DNA of 64,000 bases from Nitrobacter sp. NHB1 (GTDB lineage: Bacteria; Pseudomonadota; Alphaproteobacteria; Rhizobiales; Xanthobacteraceae), in assembly GCF_036964665.1 (NCBI RefSeq), contig NZ_JBAMDA010000001.1, forward strand, positions 1,960,001-2,024,000, read 5' to 3'. Shown piece by piece: positions 27,020 through 36,118 of this stretch. Within the stretch, counting starts at the first letter, position 1. Each line of letters begins with the position of its first letter. The position numbers were made by a program, and so were the translations under genes. Below the pieces are notes generated by a model. It saw only the letters and a list, made by a program, of their open reading frames with translations, was not told the origin of the DNA and searched no databases.

Positions 27020-28411
27020 TTACTGCCTCACAATGAAATCAATGCGGCGATTCTTCGCCTTGCCCTCGTCGGTGTCGTTGGTGGCGATCGGCTGCACACT
27101 GCCGTAGCCCATCGGCTTGAATCGATCCGCAGGCATCCCGGCTTTCACCAGATAGTCCACGACCGCCTGCGCGCGCCGCTCGGACAGCGCCTGGTTAAAG
27201 GAAGCGTCGCCATCGCTATCGGTATGGCCAACGATCTCGATCGTGGCCGTCGGACAGCGTAGCGCGGTTTCCGTCAGCCGGTCCAACAGGCCGATGGAAT
27301 CCGGATCCAGCGTGGCCTGGCCGGTTTCGAACTGGATCGTGCGCTTGCCCAGCAGATCGGCGAACAAATGCTGACAGACTCCCGGATCGACCGGTGCCGC
27401 CGCCGGCTTGACCGACACTTCCATTTTCGTTTGCCAGCCCCGCGGCAGGTCCTTGGGCAGATCAGCGCGGATCTGCCTTCCCGCTGCATCATACAGCGCG
27501 TCGCCGGAGAGATCGACGTCCCGGTCGGAGACGACAAGTCTTCCCGTCGACAGTCGCGATAACGATCCGAGCGCCCGCGTGACGACGGCATCGAACCCTG
27601 TCGGCGCACCGAGACTCGCCTTGAGCTTGTCGACGACCTTTTCCCCGAACTTGCGGCCGGCGGATGCGACGATCGCCGCATGAACGGCATTGTCCGGCAC
27701 ATATCCGGTCAATGTCAGCGTTGCGGCCACCGGATCCTTATTGGCCTCGAAGATATATGGCGGACCATGAATGTCGTTGGCGACCGAATATCCGTCGGGC
27801 AGGTTTTTCAGCGCCGCCGCAATCGCCTCGCGACCGCCCAGTTCGCGCGCCATGCCCGACAGGTTCACCGTTCCATCGGAAATCGTGGCCTTGCCGGTCT
27901 TGAGCTTGCCGATCTCGCCGATCAGCAATGCCGCTGCGGTCTCGAACCGCGGCGGCGCGCCGCGCGATAAATTCATGCGATCGGCGATGTCGATACCGGC
28001 AAACGTCGCACGCGCGACGTCCAGCAGCTTGTTCCTGACCACCGGCAACGGCGCGCTGCCGCTGAGCGTCACCTTTCCGACCTCGCGTTCGACGGTCCAG
28101 ACAAACGGTTTGGCCTCGGCGACGAGCGCGGTGTGATCGTTGACCAGCCGCACACCCGGCACAGCTTCGACCGAGGCCACCGCGTTGCTGCGTTCCTGCT
28201 CCGAAAATGCCTCGGCGGAGAACGTGACGTCGCGGCCGGCGACGCTGATCGTGGTCTTGTCGAGAACGCTGTCCTTGAGCGCGGCGGCGGCGTGCGCACT
28301 CAGATCGGCTTCCAGCGGAGCTGTTGTCGTCCAGGCGGCCACCGCCCAAAGGATGGCAAGCGGGATCAGGCCCGGCCACCACTTGCTGCTCCACCTGAAA
28401 AATCCGCGCAT
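27020..28411 (-). CDS. OmpA-family protein with BON-like repeats
   Basis: A 463-residue protein: one N-terminal membrane anchor (about 12-32), then several BON-type modules (VEAVPGVRLVND, KNLPDGYSVAND and related repeats over about 35-330) and a C-terminal OmpA peptidoglycan-binding domain (IEIVGHTDSDGDASFNQALS, then RAQAVVDYL and KNRRIDFIV). The layout is like ArfA-type proteins, which span the periplasm and bind the wall. It is followed at 4 nt by a small membrane protein. Confidence 0.85.
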   Translation of the reverse strand: MRGFFRWSSKWWPGLIPLAILWAVAAWTTTAPLEADLSAHAAAALKDSVLDKTTISVAGRDVTFSAEAFSEQERSNAVASVEAVPGVRLVNDHTALVAEAKPFVWTVEREVGKVTLSGSAPLPVVRNKLLDVARATFAGIDIADRMNLSRGAPPRFETAAALLIGEIGKLKTGKATISDGTVNLSGMARELGGREAIAAALKNLPDGYSVANDIHGPPYIFEANKDPVAATLTLTGYVPDNAVHAAIVASAGRKFGEKVVDKLKASLGAPTGFDAVVTRALGSLSRLSTGRLVVSDRDVDLSGDALYDAAGRQIRADLPKDLPRGWQTKMEVSVKPAAAPVDPGVCQHLFADLLGKRTIQFETGQATLDPDSIGLLDRLTETALRCPTATIEIVGHTDSDGDASFNQALSERRAQAVVDYLVKAGMPADRFKPMGYGSVQPIATNDTDEGKAKNRRIDFIVRQ

Positions 28412-28688
28412 TTGTTATCCTGTCAAGACCTGCCGGCTCGCCGGCGGACCGGCGACGAGATCGTGCAACCCGATTCAACGTCCAAAGCGCGCTCCGGGCA
28501 AAGCCGGATGCCGGTTCAGCCGACTGCCGCTGTGTCTGGAAATGAAGAGAAAACAAACCCTTGTGGGGCTGTCAAACCGGAAACAGAGCAGAAGCTCCAT
28601 CGCCGCTTCATGGGCGCCAAATAACCATTTCTTCAGCCGTTCCTACTATAGACGTCGTTCAACAGAAAGGGGTCGGCCGGTCAATTCG

Positions 28689-29747
28689 ATGAAGCAACTC
28701 CGCAACACCGTCATCCGCGTTGGACTGGAGGCCCTGTATTTCAGCGGCGCTCATCATCTGCTGCGGCCGATCTTCGCAGGCATCGGAACGGTCTTCATGC
28801 TGCACCATGTGCGGCCGCGCCGAAACAACCCGTTCCACCCCAATCATCACCTGGAAGTGACTCCGGAATTTCTGCGCATGACCCTGGCCCATGTCCGATC
28901 GCGCGGGATCGACATCGTGACCGCCGACGAGATGCACCGCCGGCTGATCGAACGCGACGTCTCGCGACGGTTTGCATGCTTCACCTTCGACGACGGCTAC
29001 CGCGACAACCGCGACTTCGCGCTGCCGGCGATGCGCGAATATGACGCGCCGCTCACCGTCTATGTCGCGAACGACTTCGCGGACGGAGCCGGCCGCCTCT
29101 GGTGGGTCGCGCTCGAACGCATCGTCGCCGCCGCCGACCGGATCGACAGCACGATCGGCGACACCGCCGTCCATCTCGACACCCGCACGGTCGAAGACAA
29201 GCAGGCAGCGTTCGCTCAAATCCACGATCTGCTGCGCGAACTGCCGGACGATCGCGACATCGCGCGCGAGATGAGCGGATTGTGCGCACGCTATGGCGTC
29301 GATGAGGCGGGCATCAGCCGGGAGCTGTGTCTATCCTGGGACGAGTTGAAACCGTTCGCCGCCGATCCGCTGGTCACCATCGGCGCTCATACCATCAGCC
29401 ACTGCAACCTCGCGAAGCGAAGCGAGCAGCAGGCGCTTCAGGAGATCGCCGTCAGCCGGACGCGGATCGAAGCCGTCTTGCAGCGTCGGGTCGTCCACCT
29501 CGCCTACCCTTACGGCGACCGCGGCGCTGCGGGACCGCGCGAGTTCGCTTATGCCAGGACGGTGGGTTTTAATACCGCCGTCACCACGCGACCCGGCATG
29601 ATTTTTCCTGAAAATGCTGAGCATCCGACGGCACTGCCGCGAATTTCCCTTAACGGAAACTATCAGACCGCGCGCGTCCTGCCGGTGCTGACATCGGGCG
29701 CCGCCACCGCCATGTGGAACGGATTCCGCCGTGTCAACGCCACGTAA
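28689..29747 (+). CDS. Polysaccharide deacetylase family protein (carbohydrate esterase 4-like)
   Basis: A 352-residue protein with a NodB-like fold. FTFDDGYRDN gives the catalytic Asp and a metal Asp, and GAHTISHCNL gives the two metal His residues. LAYPYGDRG is the expected third motif. Such enzymes remove N-acetyl groups from cell-surface polysaccharides. There is no obvious signal peptide. The ATG at 28689 was chosen because the longer in-frame extension upstream has no domain character. It is divergent from the OmpA/BON gene. Confidence 0.9.
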   Translation: MKQLRNTVIRVGLEALYFSGAHHLLRPIFAGIGTVFMLHHVRPRRNNPFHPNHHLEVTPEFLRMTLAHVRSRGIDIVTADEMHRRLIERDVSRRFACFTFDDGYRDNRDFALPAMREYDAPLTVYVANDFADGAGRLWWVALERIVAAADRIDSTIGDTAVHLDTRTVEDKQAAFAQIHDLLRELPDDRDIAREMSGLCARYGVDEAGISRELCLSWDELKPFAADPLVTIGAHTISHCNLAKRSEQQALQEIAVSRTRIEAVLQRRVVHLAYPYGDRGAAGPREFAYARTVGFNTAVTTRPGMIFPENAEHPTALPRISLNGNYQTARVLPVLTSGAATAMWNGFRRVNAT

Positions 29748-29807
29748 CGGCCCCGGCGGGAGCGGTGCAGAGCCGTTGGCCGCCCTTCAATGCCAAACCG
29801 AAACGCT

Positions 29808-31670
29808 TCATCTCTCGGCGGGAACGGCTTCCGGGCCGTTCCACGGCCGTTCCGGCGAGGCAAGACCGATCAGCCGTCCCTGGATGTAGTCGCAACCCCA
29901 GTCACGCAGCATGAGGGCGGATTGCTCGTCCTGAACCCACTCGGCCACCGTCCTGATATCGAGCCGCCGCGCCAGATCGATCAGCGTCTGCACGAACGCC
30001 CGGTCGTCGGGGGAGCGCGCGATGTTTTGCACGAACGCGCCGTCGATCTTGACGATGTCCACGCCGAGCTTGCGCAGATTCCGGAACGAGGTGTAGCCGG
30101 CGCCGAAATCGTCGATCGCGATCCGGCTGCCGAAGTTCTTCAGCCGCGTAACGAATTCCCTGACGTCGTCGATATCCTGAATCGCCACCGTTTCGGTGAT
30201 CTCGACGATCAGGCGTTCGGCGACGCCGGGATGCGCGCCCATCAACGATTCGATCGCCGCCCACCAGTCGGCGTCCATGGTGGTCTCCGGCGAGATATTG
30301 AGGCTGAGCCGGACGCCGGGCGCTTCTGCCAACTCGGCGATGACAAGCTCAAGCACGCGATGATCGACGAGGCGGATCAGGCCGAGCTTCTCCGCCACCG
30401 GCACGACATCGGGCGCGAGCAGGACCTGACCGTCCCGCTGATGCATCCGCACCAGGCACTCGTAGAACGCCGGATCGCGGGTGCGTGCATCGACCACCGG
30501 CTCGAAGGCGGTGACGATGCGACGCTCGTTCAGCGCGGTGACGATTTCGTCGGTGACCCGGATGTTGATCCGGCGCTGCGCGTCGCGTTCGACGCTCGGC
30601 CGCCACACCGCGAACGAGCCGCTGCGGCGACTTTTCGCGGCCTCGAGAGTTTCCTGGGCACGGTTGATCGCTTCATCGGCGGTGCGAGCGTAGCGCGGGG
30701 CGAGGACCGCGCCGATCGAGGCGGTGACCGAGACCGGGCCGGATCTGGTCGGCACGATCTCGTCGCGAATGCCTGCCAGAAGCCGCTCGGCGGCGACACT
30801 CATGTCATCGACCGTGCAATTCTTCAGGACCGCTCCGAACTTGTTGCCAGAGAAACGGCCAAGCACGTCGCCGCCGCGCAAGCGCGCGCGGATACGCCTG
30901 GCGACATCGCCGATCACCTCGTCGGCGACATCGAAGCCGAAAGCGTCGTTGATGCGCGCGAGGTGATCGATCCCGACCATCATGAAGGCAAAAGACGACC
31001 GGTAGCGCGCGGCTTCCTCGATCGCCTCGGCGAGCGCCGCCGTCAGATGCGTGCGATTGAGCTCGCCGGTCAGGGCATCGTTGCGCGACAGCCTGATAAG
31101 CTGCTCGTCGCGCGCGCGCCGCTCATTCTCGAGCCGCACGATACCCTCGGCGCGCACCGCCTTGCCGTCGGCGCCGGCGAACCAGCAGCCGGATTCCTCG
31201 ATCCAGAGCATCGGCGCCGAGGCGCTGGCGCGCACGCCGTATTCGATGCGATAGGGCACCCCCTCACCGCGCCGCCGGGCGGGCGGCGCGGCAAGCAAGA
31301 CGTCGGCGCGGATCGATCCCGACGGCTCGATCAGGGAGGCAAACCCGGCACCGGTTGCGAGCAAGGCCGGGTCGATATCCTGAAAGATCGCCGCAGCCTG
31401 CTCGGTCCAGGTGATGGCATCGCTTGCGATATCCCAGGCGAACGCAGCCCGACCGAGCGCGGCAAGAATCTCCGATACTTGGGGCGCTTGTACTTGGGGC
31501 ACTTGTACTTGGGGAGCTTGGGGCCGGTCCGCCGGCGCGTTGACGGCTTGTGACGCATCTGCGCCGGACGAGGGATTGGCTGCCGGTGAAATGGATGTCA
31601 CGGTCGCCTCGTTTTGGGACGCGGTCAGGTGATTCCTGCCGAAGAATAAGACCTCCCCGCCGCCAGGCAT
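29808..31670 (-). CDS. Degenerate GGDEF / EAL protein (probable c-di-GMP phosphodiesterase)
   Basis: A protein of up to 620 residues: a PAS-like N-terminal part, a GGDEF domain (about 190-340) and an EAL domain (about 360-610). The GGDEF signature reads SGNKF, so cyclase activity is probably lost. The EAL motif reads ECL but keeps the Glu; NISPE, VEITE, the DD of IDDFGAGY, VKIDG, VAEWVQ and the Gln of IQGRL are all present, so phosphodiesterase activity is plausible. The start is uncertain: GTG at 31601 has GAGGCG upstream and would give 597 residues. A 15-bp tandem lies near the N-terminus (31476-31520). Confidence 0.88.
   Translation of the reverse strand: MPGGGEVLFFGRNHLTASQNEATVTSISPAANPSSGADASQAVNAPADRPQAPQVQVPQVQAPQVSEILAALGRAAFAWDIASDAITWTEQAAAIFQDIDPALLATGAGFASLIEPSGSIRADVLLAAPPARRRGEGVPYRIEYGVRASASAPMLWIEESGCWFAGADGKAVRAEGIVRLENERRARDEQLIRLSRNDALTGELNRTHLTAALAEAIEEAARYRSSFAFMMVGIDHLARINDAFGFDVADEVIGDVARRIRARLRGGDVLGRFSGNKFGAVLKNCTVDDMSVAAERLLAGIRDEIVPTRSGPVSVTASIGAVLAPRYARTADEAINRAQETLEAAKSRRSGSFAVWRPSVERDAQRRINIRVTDEIVTALNERRIVTAFEPVVDARTRDPAFYECLVRMHQRDGQVLLAPDVVPVAEKLGLIRLVDHRVLELVIAELAEAPGVRLSLNISPETTMDADWWAAIESLMGAHPGVAERLIVEITETVAIQDIDDVREFVTRLKNFGSRIAIDDFGAGYTSFRNLRKLGVDIVKIDGAFVQNIARSPDDRAFVQTLIDLARRLDIRTVAEWVQDEQSALMLRDWGCDYIQGRLIGLASPERPWNGPEAVPAER
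31476..31520. repeat. 15-bp tandem repeat, three copies, inside the EAL gene
   Basis: Units TACTTGGGGCGCTTG, TACTTGGGGCACTTG and TACTTGGGGAGCTTG are contiguous. On the coding strand they give a proline/glutamine/valine linker of 5-residue repeats (QAPQV, QVPQV, QAPQV) before the PAS-like region. The copy number may vary between strains. Confidence 0.85.
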
Positions 31671-31818
31671 AGCTCATAATGCTTCGGAAAGCCGGTCATT
31701 CGCCGCCGAAACCGGGTCGCGCTGGCCTCAATGGCGCCCGGCACGACCCTTGCGAGGCCAATCGCGAGCGCGGACACGATGTCCCGGAACAACACATTCG
31801 GACAGGGCCGGATTAACG

Positions 31819-32133
31819 ATGACGATCGCGGGAGCGGGCCGGATAGCTGCAATCGCCGCAAATGCCGCGCGGGACAATGGCGTTGCGAGACGATCCGACG
31901 ATACCGCGCCGGTATCCGTCATAGCGCCTGTCGAGCGCCCGCCTGTTTGGCGTTCCGCGCCGCGCCACGACGCGCTCTTTGTCACGCAACTGATCGCGAT
32001 GGCGCAGCACAGTCCGCAGACGCGAGTGTTGCGCCGCGCCGCGCCGCAGGTTGCTCACGCCGCCTATCATTCAGCGAGCGAACGAAATCCAGGCAGCGCA
32101 CAAACGAGCCCGCGGCTGCTCCGCGTGATCTGA
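31819..32133 (+). CDS. Conserved hypothetical protein
   Basis: A 104-residue protein with no membrane segment or known catalytic motif. The conserved-looking part is DALFVTQLIAMAQHSPQTRV, then RRAAPQVAHAAYHSA, a pattern I have seen in small Nitrobacteraceae proteins of unknown function. It is divergent from the EAL gene and convergent, 2 nt apart, with the membrane protein gene at 32136. The ATG at 31819 was chosen because upstream codons look non-coding. Confidence 0.6.
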   Translation: MTIAGAGRIAAIAANAARDNGVARRSDDTAPVSVIAPVERPPVWRSAPRHDALFVTQLIAMAQHSPQTRVLRRAAPQVAHAAYHSASERNPGSAQTSPRLLRVI

Positions 32134-32135
32134 AT

Positions 32136-32807
32136 TTAGCGCCTGGGCTGATCGGGAGACACCGGCGTCCCGCTGCCGGGCTGGATGTCGGGCGCTGGAA
32201 TGTCCGGTTGCTGCTCGTCCGCGGTGGTCTCCGGGTGAACGATCACCGGCTCCGGCACGCTCTTCGGAATCGATTCGGCCATGGGCGCCGCCGTTGCAAC
32301 GGCGGGGGCAGGCGCCGGCGACGAAATAGACGAAACGGATGCCGGCGCAGATACCGGCGCCGGATCGGAACGCGATTCAGGTGCTGCGGCTTCAGGCGGC
32401 CCTTGCGACGGTGGCGGTACGGCAACCGCGCGGGCCGGCCGCCGCGCGCGCAAGGCAACACCGGACAGGAAGTCGACCAGCGACAGCAGCGTCAGCATGA
32501 AATAGGTGGATGAGCCGAATTGCGGCAGCATCACGAATTCCGCCGCAGCGCCTCCGAACACCGCCAGCGACAGCAAATGGTCGGTGAGGTATTTGCCACC
32601 GGCACGGAAGCCCTTGATGACCTCGAACAGCAGGAGGAGGATGCCGAGCGCAAGCAGCACGTCGCCGAGCGTCACCGGCCATGCCACACCCGACACCAGC
32701 GTCAACGTGACAACAGGCTCCGTCAACAGGACGCCCGGCATCAGGAAGACGATGATGTTGCAGATCGCGAGAGGAACCAGGAGCAGCGGGAAACCGATCA
32801 CGGACAT
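32136..32807 (-). CDS. Membrane protein with long Pro/Ala-rich tail
   Basis: A protein of about 223 residues: four hydrophobic segments in the first 115 residues (starting MSVIGFPLLLVPLAICNIIV), then about 100 residues rich in Pro, Ala, Ser and Glu that are probably disordered. The ATG at 32807 follows AAGGAGG. No family is recognised, though the membrane part is typical of conserved Nitrobacteraceae proteins. Confidence 0.75.
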   Translation of the reverse strand: MSVIGFPLLLVPLAICNIIVFLMPGVLLTEPVVTLTLVSGVAWPVTLGDVLLALGILLLLFEVIKGFRAGGKYLTDHLLSLAVFGGAAAEFVMLPQFGSSTYFMLTLLSLVDFLSGVALRARRPARAVAVPPPSQGPPEAAAPESRSDPAPVSAPASVSSISSPAPAPAVATAAPMAESIPKSVPEPVIVHPETTADEQQPDIPAPDIQPGSGTPVSPDQPRR

Positions 32808-32927
32808 CGGCAAGGCCTCCTTCATTCAAGCGGGAGGGGTGAGCTTGTGCCTAATCCCTCCGCCGCTCGCGCCCCTTCCTTCCGAGCCCGCATTGATCCG
32901 GGCCAGAAGCCTGAAATGAGGCTGCCG

Positions 32928-33113
32928 TCAGGAGTCGCTCTTGGCCTTCAAAACCTGGCGGCCCTTGTACATGCCGGTCTTCAGGTCGAGATGATGGGGA
33001 CGGCGCAGTTCGCCGGAATCCTTGTCCTCGGCATAGGTCGGCTTGCTAAGCGCATCCGCCGAACGGCGCATGCCACGCCGCGACGGCGATGTTTTTCTTC
33101 TTGGAACGGCCAT
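32928..33113 (-). CDS. rpmF: 50S ribosomal protein L32
   Basis: A 61-residue protein starting [18 protein letters not shown], the standard L32 N-terminus, followed by [16 protein letters not shown]. The alphaproteobacterial form lacks the zinc Cys residues of some other L32 proteins, as here. It lies downstream of mtgA on the same strand. Confidence 0.97.
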   Translation of the reverse strand: MAVPRRKTSPSRRGMRRSADALSKPTYAEDKDSGELRRPHHLDLKTGMYKGRQVLKAKSDS

Positions 33114-33279
33114 ATCCGGTGTCCTTGCAGGGGGTTGTCGGAGTTCCCGGATCTGGGAACGCCCATGGGCAGGCGCGCCCGGTCCCGAACGGGAGCTGAA
33201 ATGCTGATAAGGCCGGGCTTATAATGCAAGGAATGCCCCAAAGCTAGGGCTGGGGTCGGTCAAAATCGCCGCAAATGCT

Positions 33280-33960
33280 CTAGGAACCGCGATTGTCGCG
33301 CCAGCAACTGCCCAGTTCGGCAGCCCGCGCCCGGACCATATAGGTCCCCGCCAGCCGGCGAACCCCGGGACCGGGTTTTCGGGCGCTGCGCCTGACGGGA
33401 TTGGGAAGGATCGCGGCCATCAGCGCGGCTTCCCGCGCCGTCAGGTTGGCCGCGGAGCGCCCGAAGGCATAACGGGAGCCGGCCTCGACCCCGAACTGGC
33501 CGCCCGGGCCCCATTCCGCGATATTCAGATAGATTTCAAGAATCCGCTGCTTGGGCATGACGGCGTCGATCCACATCGCCAACGGAAATTCCAGCGCCTT
33601 GCGGATCACGCTGCGTCCCGGCCACAGGAACAGATTTTTCGCCACCTGCTGCGTGATCGTCGAGGCGCCGCGCTTCACCCCGCCGTCATCGGCATCGTCG
33701 AGCACACCTCGCAGCGAGCCCCAGTCGATGCCGTGATGGCTGCAAAACCTGGCATCCTCCGACGCAATCACGGAGCGCGGCAGCACCGGCGACATCGCCG
33801 CGAAATCGATCCACTGCCGCGACATCGGCGCACCGGAGAGCTTGCGCCACATCATCAGCGTCGAGACCGGATGGCCGGTCCGGTAAAATGGCGTCAGCAA
33901 ATAGGGCACCAGCAGCAGGCCGAACACGACCAGCACCATGATACGGATCGCCCGCCGCAT
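33280..33960 (-). CDS. mtgA: Monofunctional peptidoglycan glycosyltransferase
   Basis: A 226-residue GT51 enzyme that polymerises lipid II. One N-terminal membrane segment (about 6-24) is followed by the catalytic [17 protein letters not shown] (Glu), [20 protein letters not shown], and [19 protein letters not shown]. There is no transpeptidase domain. The ATG at 33960 was chosen because it begins the membrane anchor; the longer frame upstream is not protein-like. It is divergent from the polyprenyl synthase gene. Confidence 0.95.
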   Translation of the reverse strand: MRRAIRIMVLVVFGLLLVPYLLTPFYRTGHPVSTLMMWRKLSGAPMSRQWIDFAAMSPVLPRSVIASEDARFCSHHGIDWGSLRGVLDDADDGGVKRGASTITQQVAKNLFLWPGRSVIRKALEFPLAMWIDAVMPKQRILEIYLNIAEWGPGGQFGVEAGSRYAFGRSAANLTAREAALMAAILPNPVRRSARKPGPGVRRLAGTYMVRARAAELGSCWRDNRGS

Positions 33961-34215
33961 CAGGCTGCAGCGCCTTCGACAACGGAACCGCAGACAGATT
34001 CCCCCGGTCCGCGACGCAGACCGTGCGTCAAATCGCGATTGACGGCACCGAAGCGGACGAAAGAGGGCATCGAGATCTCCCTTATTTGGCGGATCGGTCG
34101 GAATTGACGAAGCCGGCACCATGAACGATTGTCCTGCCGAAATCGACCTGGTCGACTGTTGATGGACCCTTGCCGCCATTTCCGGGCCGTCTCTGTGTTC
34201 TTGGAGCCTTTTTTG

Positions 34216-35142
34216 ATGACGTCAGGACTTTCATCCGCCGATTTCGCAAAACGCCTCGACAGGACGGCGGACGAGACCGAGGCCCTGCTGGGGACATTGC
34301 TGTCCGATACGCCCCTGTCTGATGAGATCGCGCGCCCGAAGCGGCTGATGGACGCCATGCGCTATTCCTCGCTCGGCGGCGGCAAGCGGCTGCGGCCGTT
34401 TCTGGTGGTCGAAAGCTCTGCCGTGTTCGGAGTTCCCCGCGAGGCCGCGCTGCTGGCCGGAGCGGCGCTCGAATGCATCCATTGCTATTCGCTGATCCAT
34501 GACGACCTGCCGGCGATGGACAACAGCGACCTGCGCCGCGGGCGCCCGACCCTACATAAGACCACCGACGACGCCACCGCGATCCTCGCCGGCGACGGCC
34601 TGCTGACGCTCGCCTTCGACATCGTCACCCGCGACGAGGTCCACAAGGATGCGGCCGTCCGCCTGTTGCTGACGCGCGCGCTAGCGCGCGCCGCCGGCAT
34701 CGGTGGCATGGTCGGCGGACAGATGCTCGATCTCGCTGGCGAAGGACGCTTCGGCGACCGCGAGCCGGTGGATGTGGCGCGTTTGCAGCAGATGAAGACC
34801 GGCGCGCTGCTCCGCTTCGGCTGCATCAGTGGCGCGCTGCTCGGCCAGGCCTCGCAGAAGGACCATCAGGCGCTCGATACGTACGGCCGCGCGCTCGGCG
34901 AAGCCTTTCAGATCGCCGACGACCTGCTCGATGTCGAAGGCGATGCGGCTGCGCTCGGCAAGCCCGCCGGAGCCGACGCGGCGCTGGGCAAGACCACTTT
35001 CGTCACCCAGCTCGGCATCGACGGCGCCAAGAAGCGTGTTTGCGATCTTCTGGCGAAAGCGGACGAGGCGCTGTCGGCCTTCGGCGCGCGCGGCGACGTG
35101 CTGCGCGCCGCCGCGCATTTCGTCGCCGACCGCAAGAACTGA
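34216..35142 (+). CDS. ispA: Farnesyl (geranyl) diphosphate synthase
   Basis: A 308-residue polyprenyl synthetase. The first Asp-rich motif is in [20 protein letters not shown] and the second in [25 protein letters not shown] and GGQMLDL are typical. It condenses IPP with DMAPP/GPP to make farnesyl diphosphate for quinones, hopanoids and undecaprenyl carriers. The short type of chain-length region supports IspA rather than a long-chain synthase. The ATG at 34216 fits family length. Confidence 0.92.
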   Translation: MTSGLSSADFAKRLDRTADETEALLGTLLSDTPLSDEIARPKRLMDAMRYSSLGGGKRLRPFLVVESSAVFGVPREAALLAGAALECIHCYSLIHDDLPAMDNSDLRRGRPTLHKTTDDATAILAGDGLLTLAFDIVTRDEVHKDAAVRLLLTRALARAAGIGGMVGGQMLDLAGEGRFGDREPVDVARLQQMKTGALLRFGCISGALLGQASQKDHQALDTYGRALGEAFQIADDLLDVEGDAAALGKPAGADAALGKTTFVTQLGIDGAKKRVCDLLAKADEALSAFGARGDVLRAAAHFVADRKN

Positions 35143-35150
35143 AGGTAGCG

Positions 35151-35837
35151 ATGGCGGGCAAGGATACCGACGAGGAATTCTTGCTTCGCTTCAGGAAGAT
35201 GCCGGCGCCGGTGCGCGTGATCTATGCCCGGCCGCGCACCTTCATCGCCTTCGCCGCCGGCGTCGTCGCGTGCCTGCTGCTGCCGCATTCGCTGCGGCTG
35301 GTGACGCGGCTCCTGATCGGCTGGGACGTCTTCGCCGCGCTCTATCTCATTCTGGTCTTTACCGTGGTATTCGGCAGCGGCCTCACCCACATCCGCCGCA
35401 ACGCCCGGCTTCAGGACGACGGCCGCTTCGTGATCCTGCTGGTGACCGCAATGGGCGCGTTCGCCAGCATCGCCGCGATCGTGTTCGAGCTTGGCGCGCA
35501 ACACCATAGCGGACCGGAACTGGCGCTGGCGACGCTGACCATCGCGCTGTCCTGGGCCGCCGTACACGCCACCTTCGCGTTGCATTACGCGCACGAATAT
35601 TATCGCGGGGCCAAACCCGGCGGTCTGCAATTTCCGAGCGGCGATCGGCACGAGGACGCCGACTACTGGGATTTCGTCTATTTCTCGTTCGTGATCGGGA
35701 TGACCGCGCAGGTGTCCGATGTCGGCATCACCGACAAGATCATTCGCCGCACCGCGACGGCGCATGGCGTGATCTCGTTCGTCTACAACACCGCGCTGCT
35801 GGCGCTGATGGTCAATATCGCGGCGAGCGCGATCTGA
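35151..35837 (+). CDS. DUF1345 membrane protein
   Basis: A 228-residue protein with about five hydrophobic segments and the DUF1345 signature: ALHYAHEYYRG, GGLQFPSGDRHEDADYWDFV and YFSFVIGMTAQVSDVGIT. Function unknown. It starts 8 nt after the ispA stop and is probably co-transcribed with it. Confidence 0.9.
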   Translation: MAGKDTDEEFLLRFRKMPAPVRVIYARPRTFIAFAAGVVACLLLPHSLRLVTRLLIGWDVFAALYLILVFTVVFGSGLTHIRRNARLQDDGRFVILLVTAMGAFASIAAIVFELGAQHHSGPELALATLTIALSWAAVHATFALHYAHEYYRGAKPGGLQFPSGDRHEDADYWDFVYFSFVIGMTAQVSDVGITDKIIRRTATAHGVISFVYNTALLALMVNIAASAI

Positions 35838-35839
35838 CT

Positions 35840-35900
35840 CTATAGCGTTTTCGAGCGAAGCATATCCTCGGGCCCGGCCTGGGGATGGGTACGGGTTCGC
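35840..35900. repeat. Dispersed repeat, family R1 copy D (partial, inverted)
   Basis: TATAGCGTTTTCGAGCGAAG at the left and GGGTACGGGTTCGCG at the right match one end of family R1; the hairpin half is missing. It follows directly after the DUF1345 stop codon. Confidence 0.75.
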
Positions 35901-36118
35901 GCTATGCTCTCAAAGCTCTCAAGCATCCGCCGGGTCCGAACGATCCGTCGGCGCGTGCAAATAGGACGACGGCAGCCCACGAAACGTTCAACCGTGTCCA
36001 GATCTGTCGCTACAATCTGCGAAGTTGCGCCGCCCTACTCGCGCGTCCCATCGAAATCAGGCATTGTTGACCCCGCCGCTGTGCCACGCCATCTGAGGAA
36101 CAGGGGCCTCCGTTCGAC

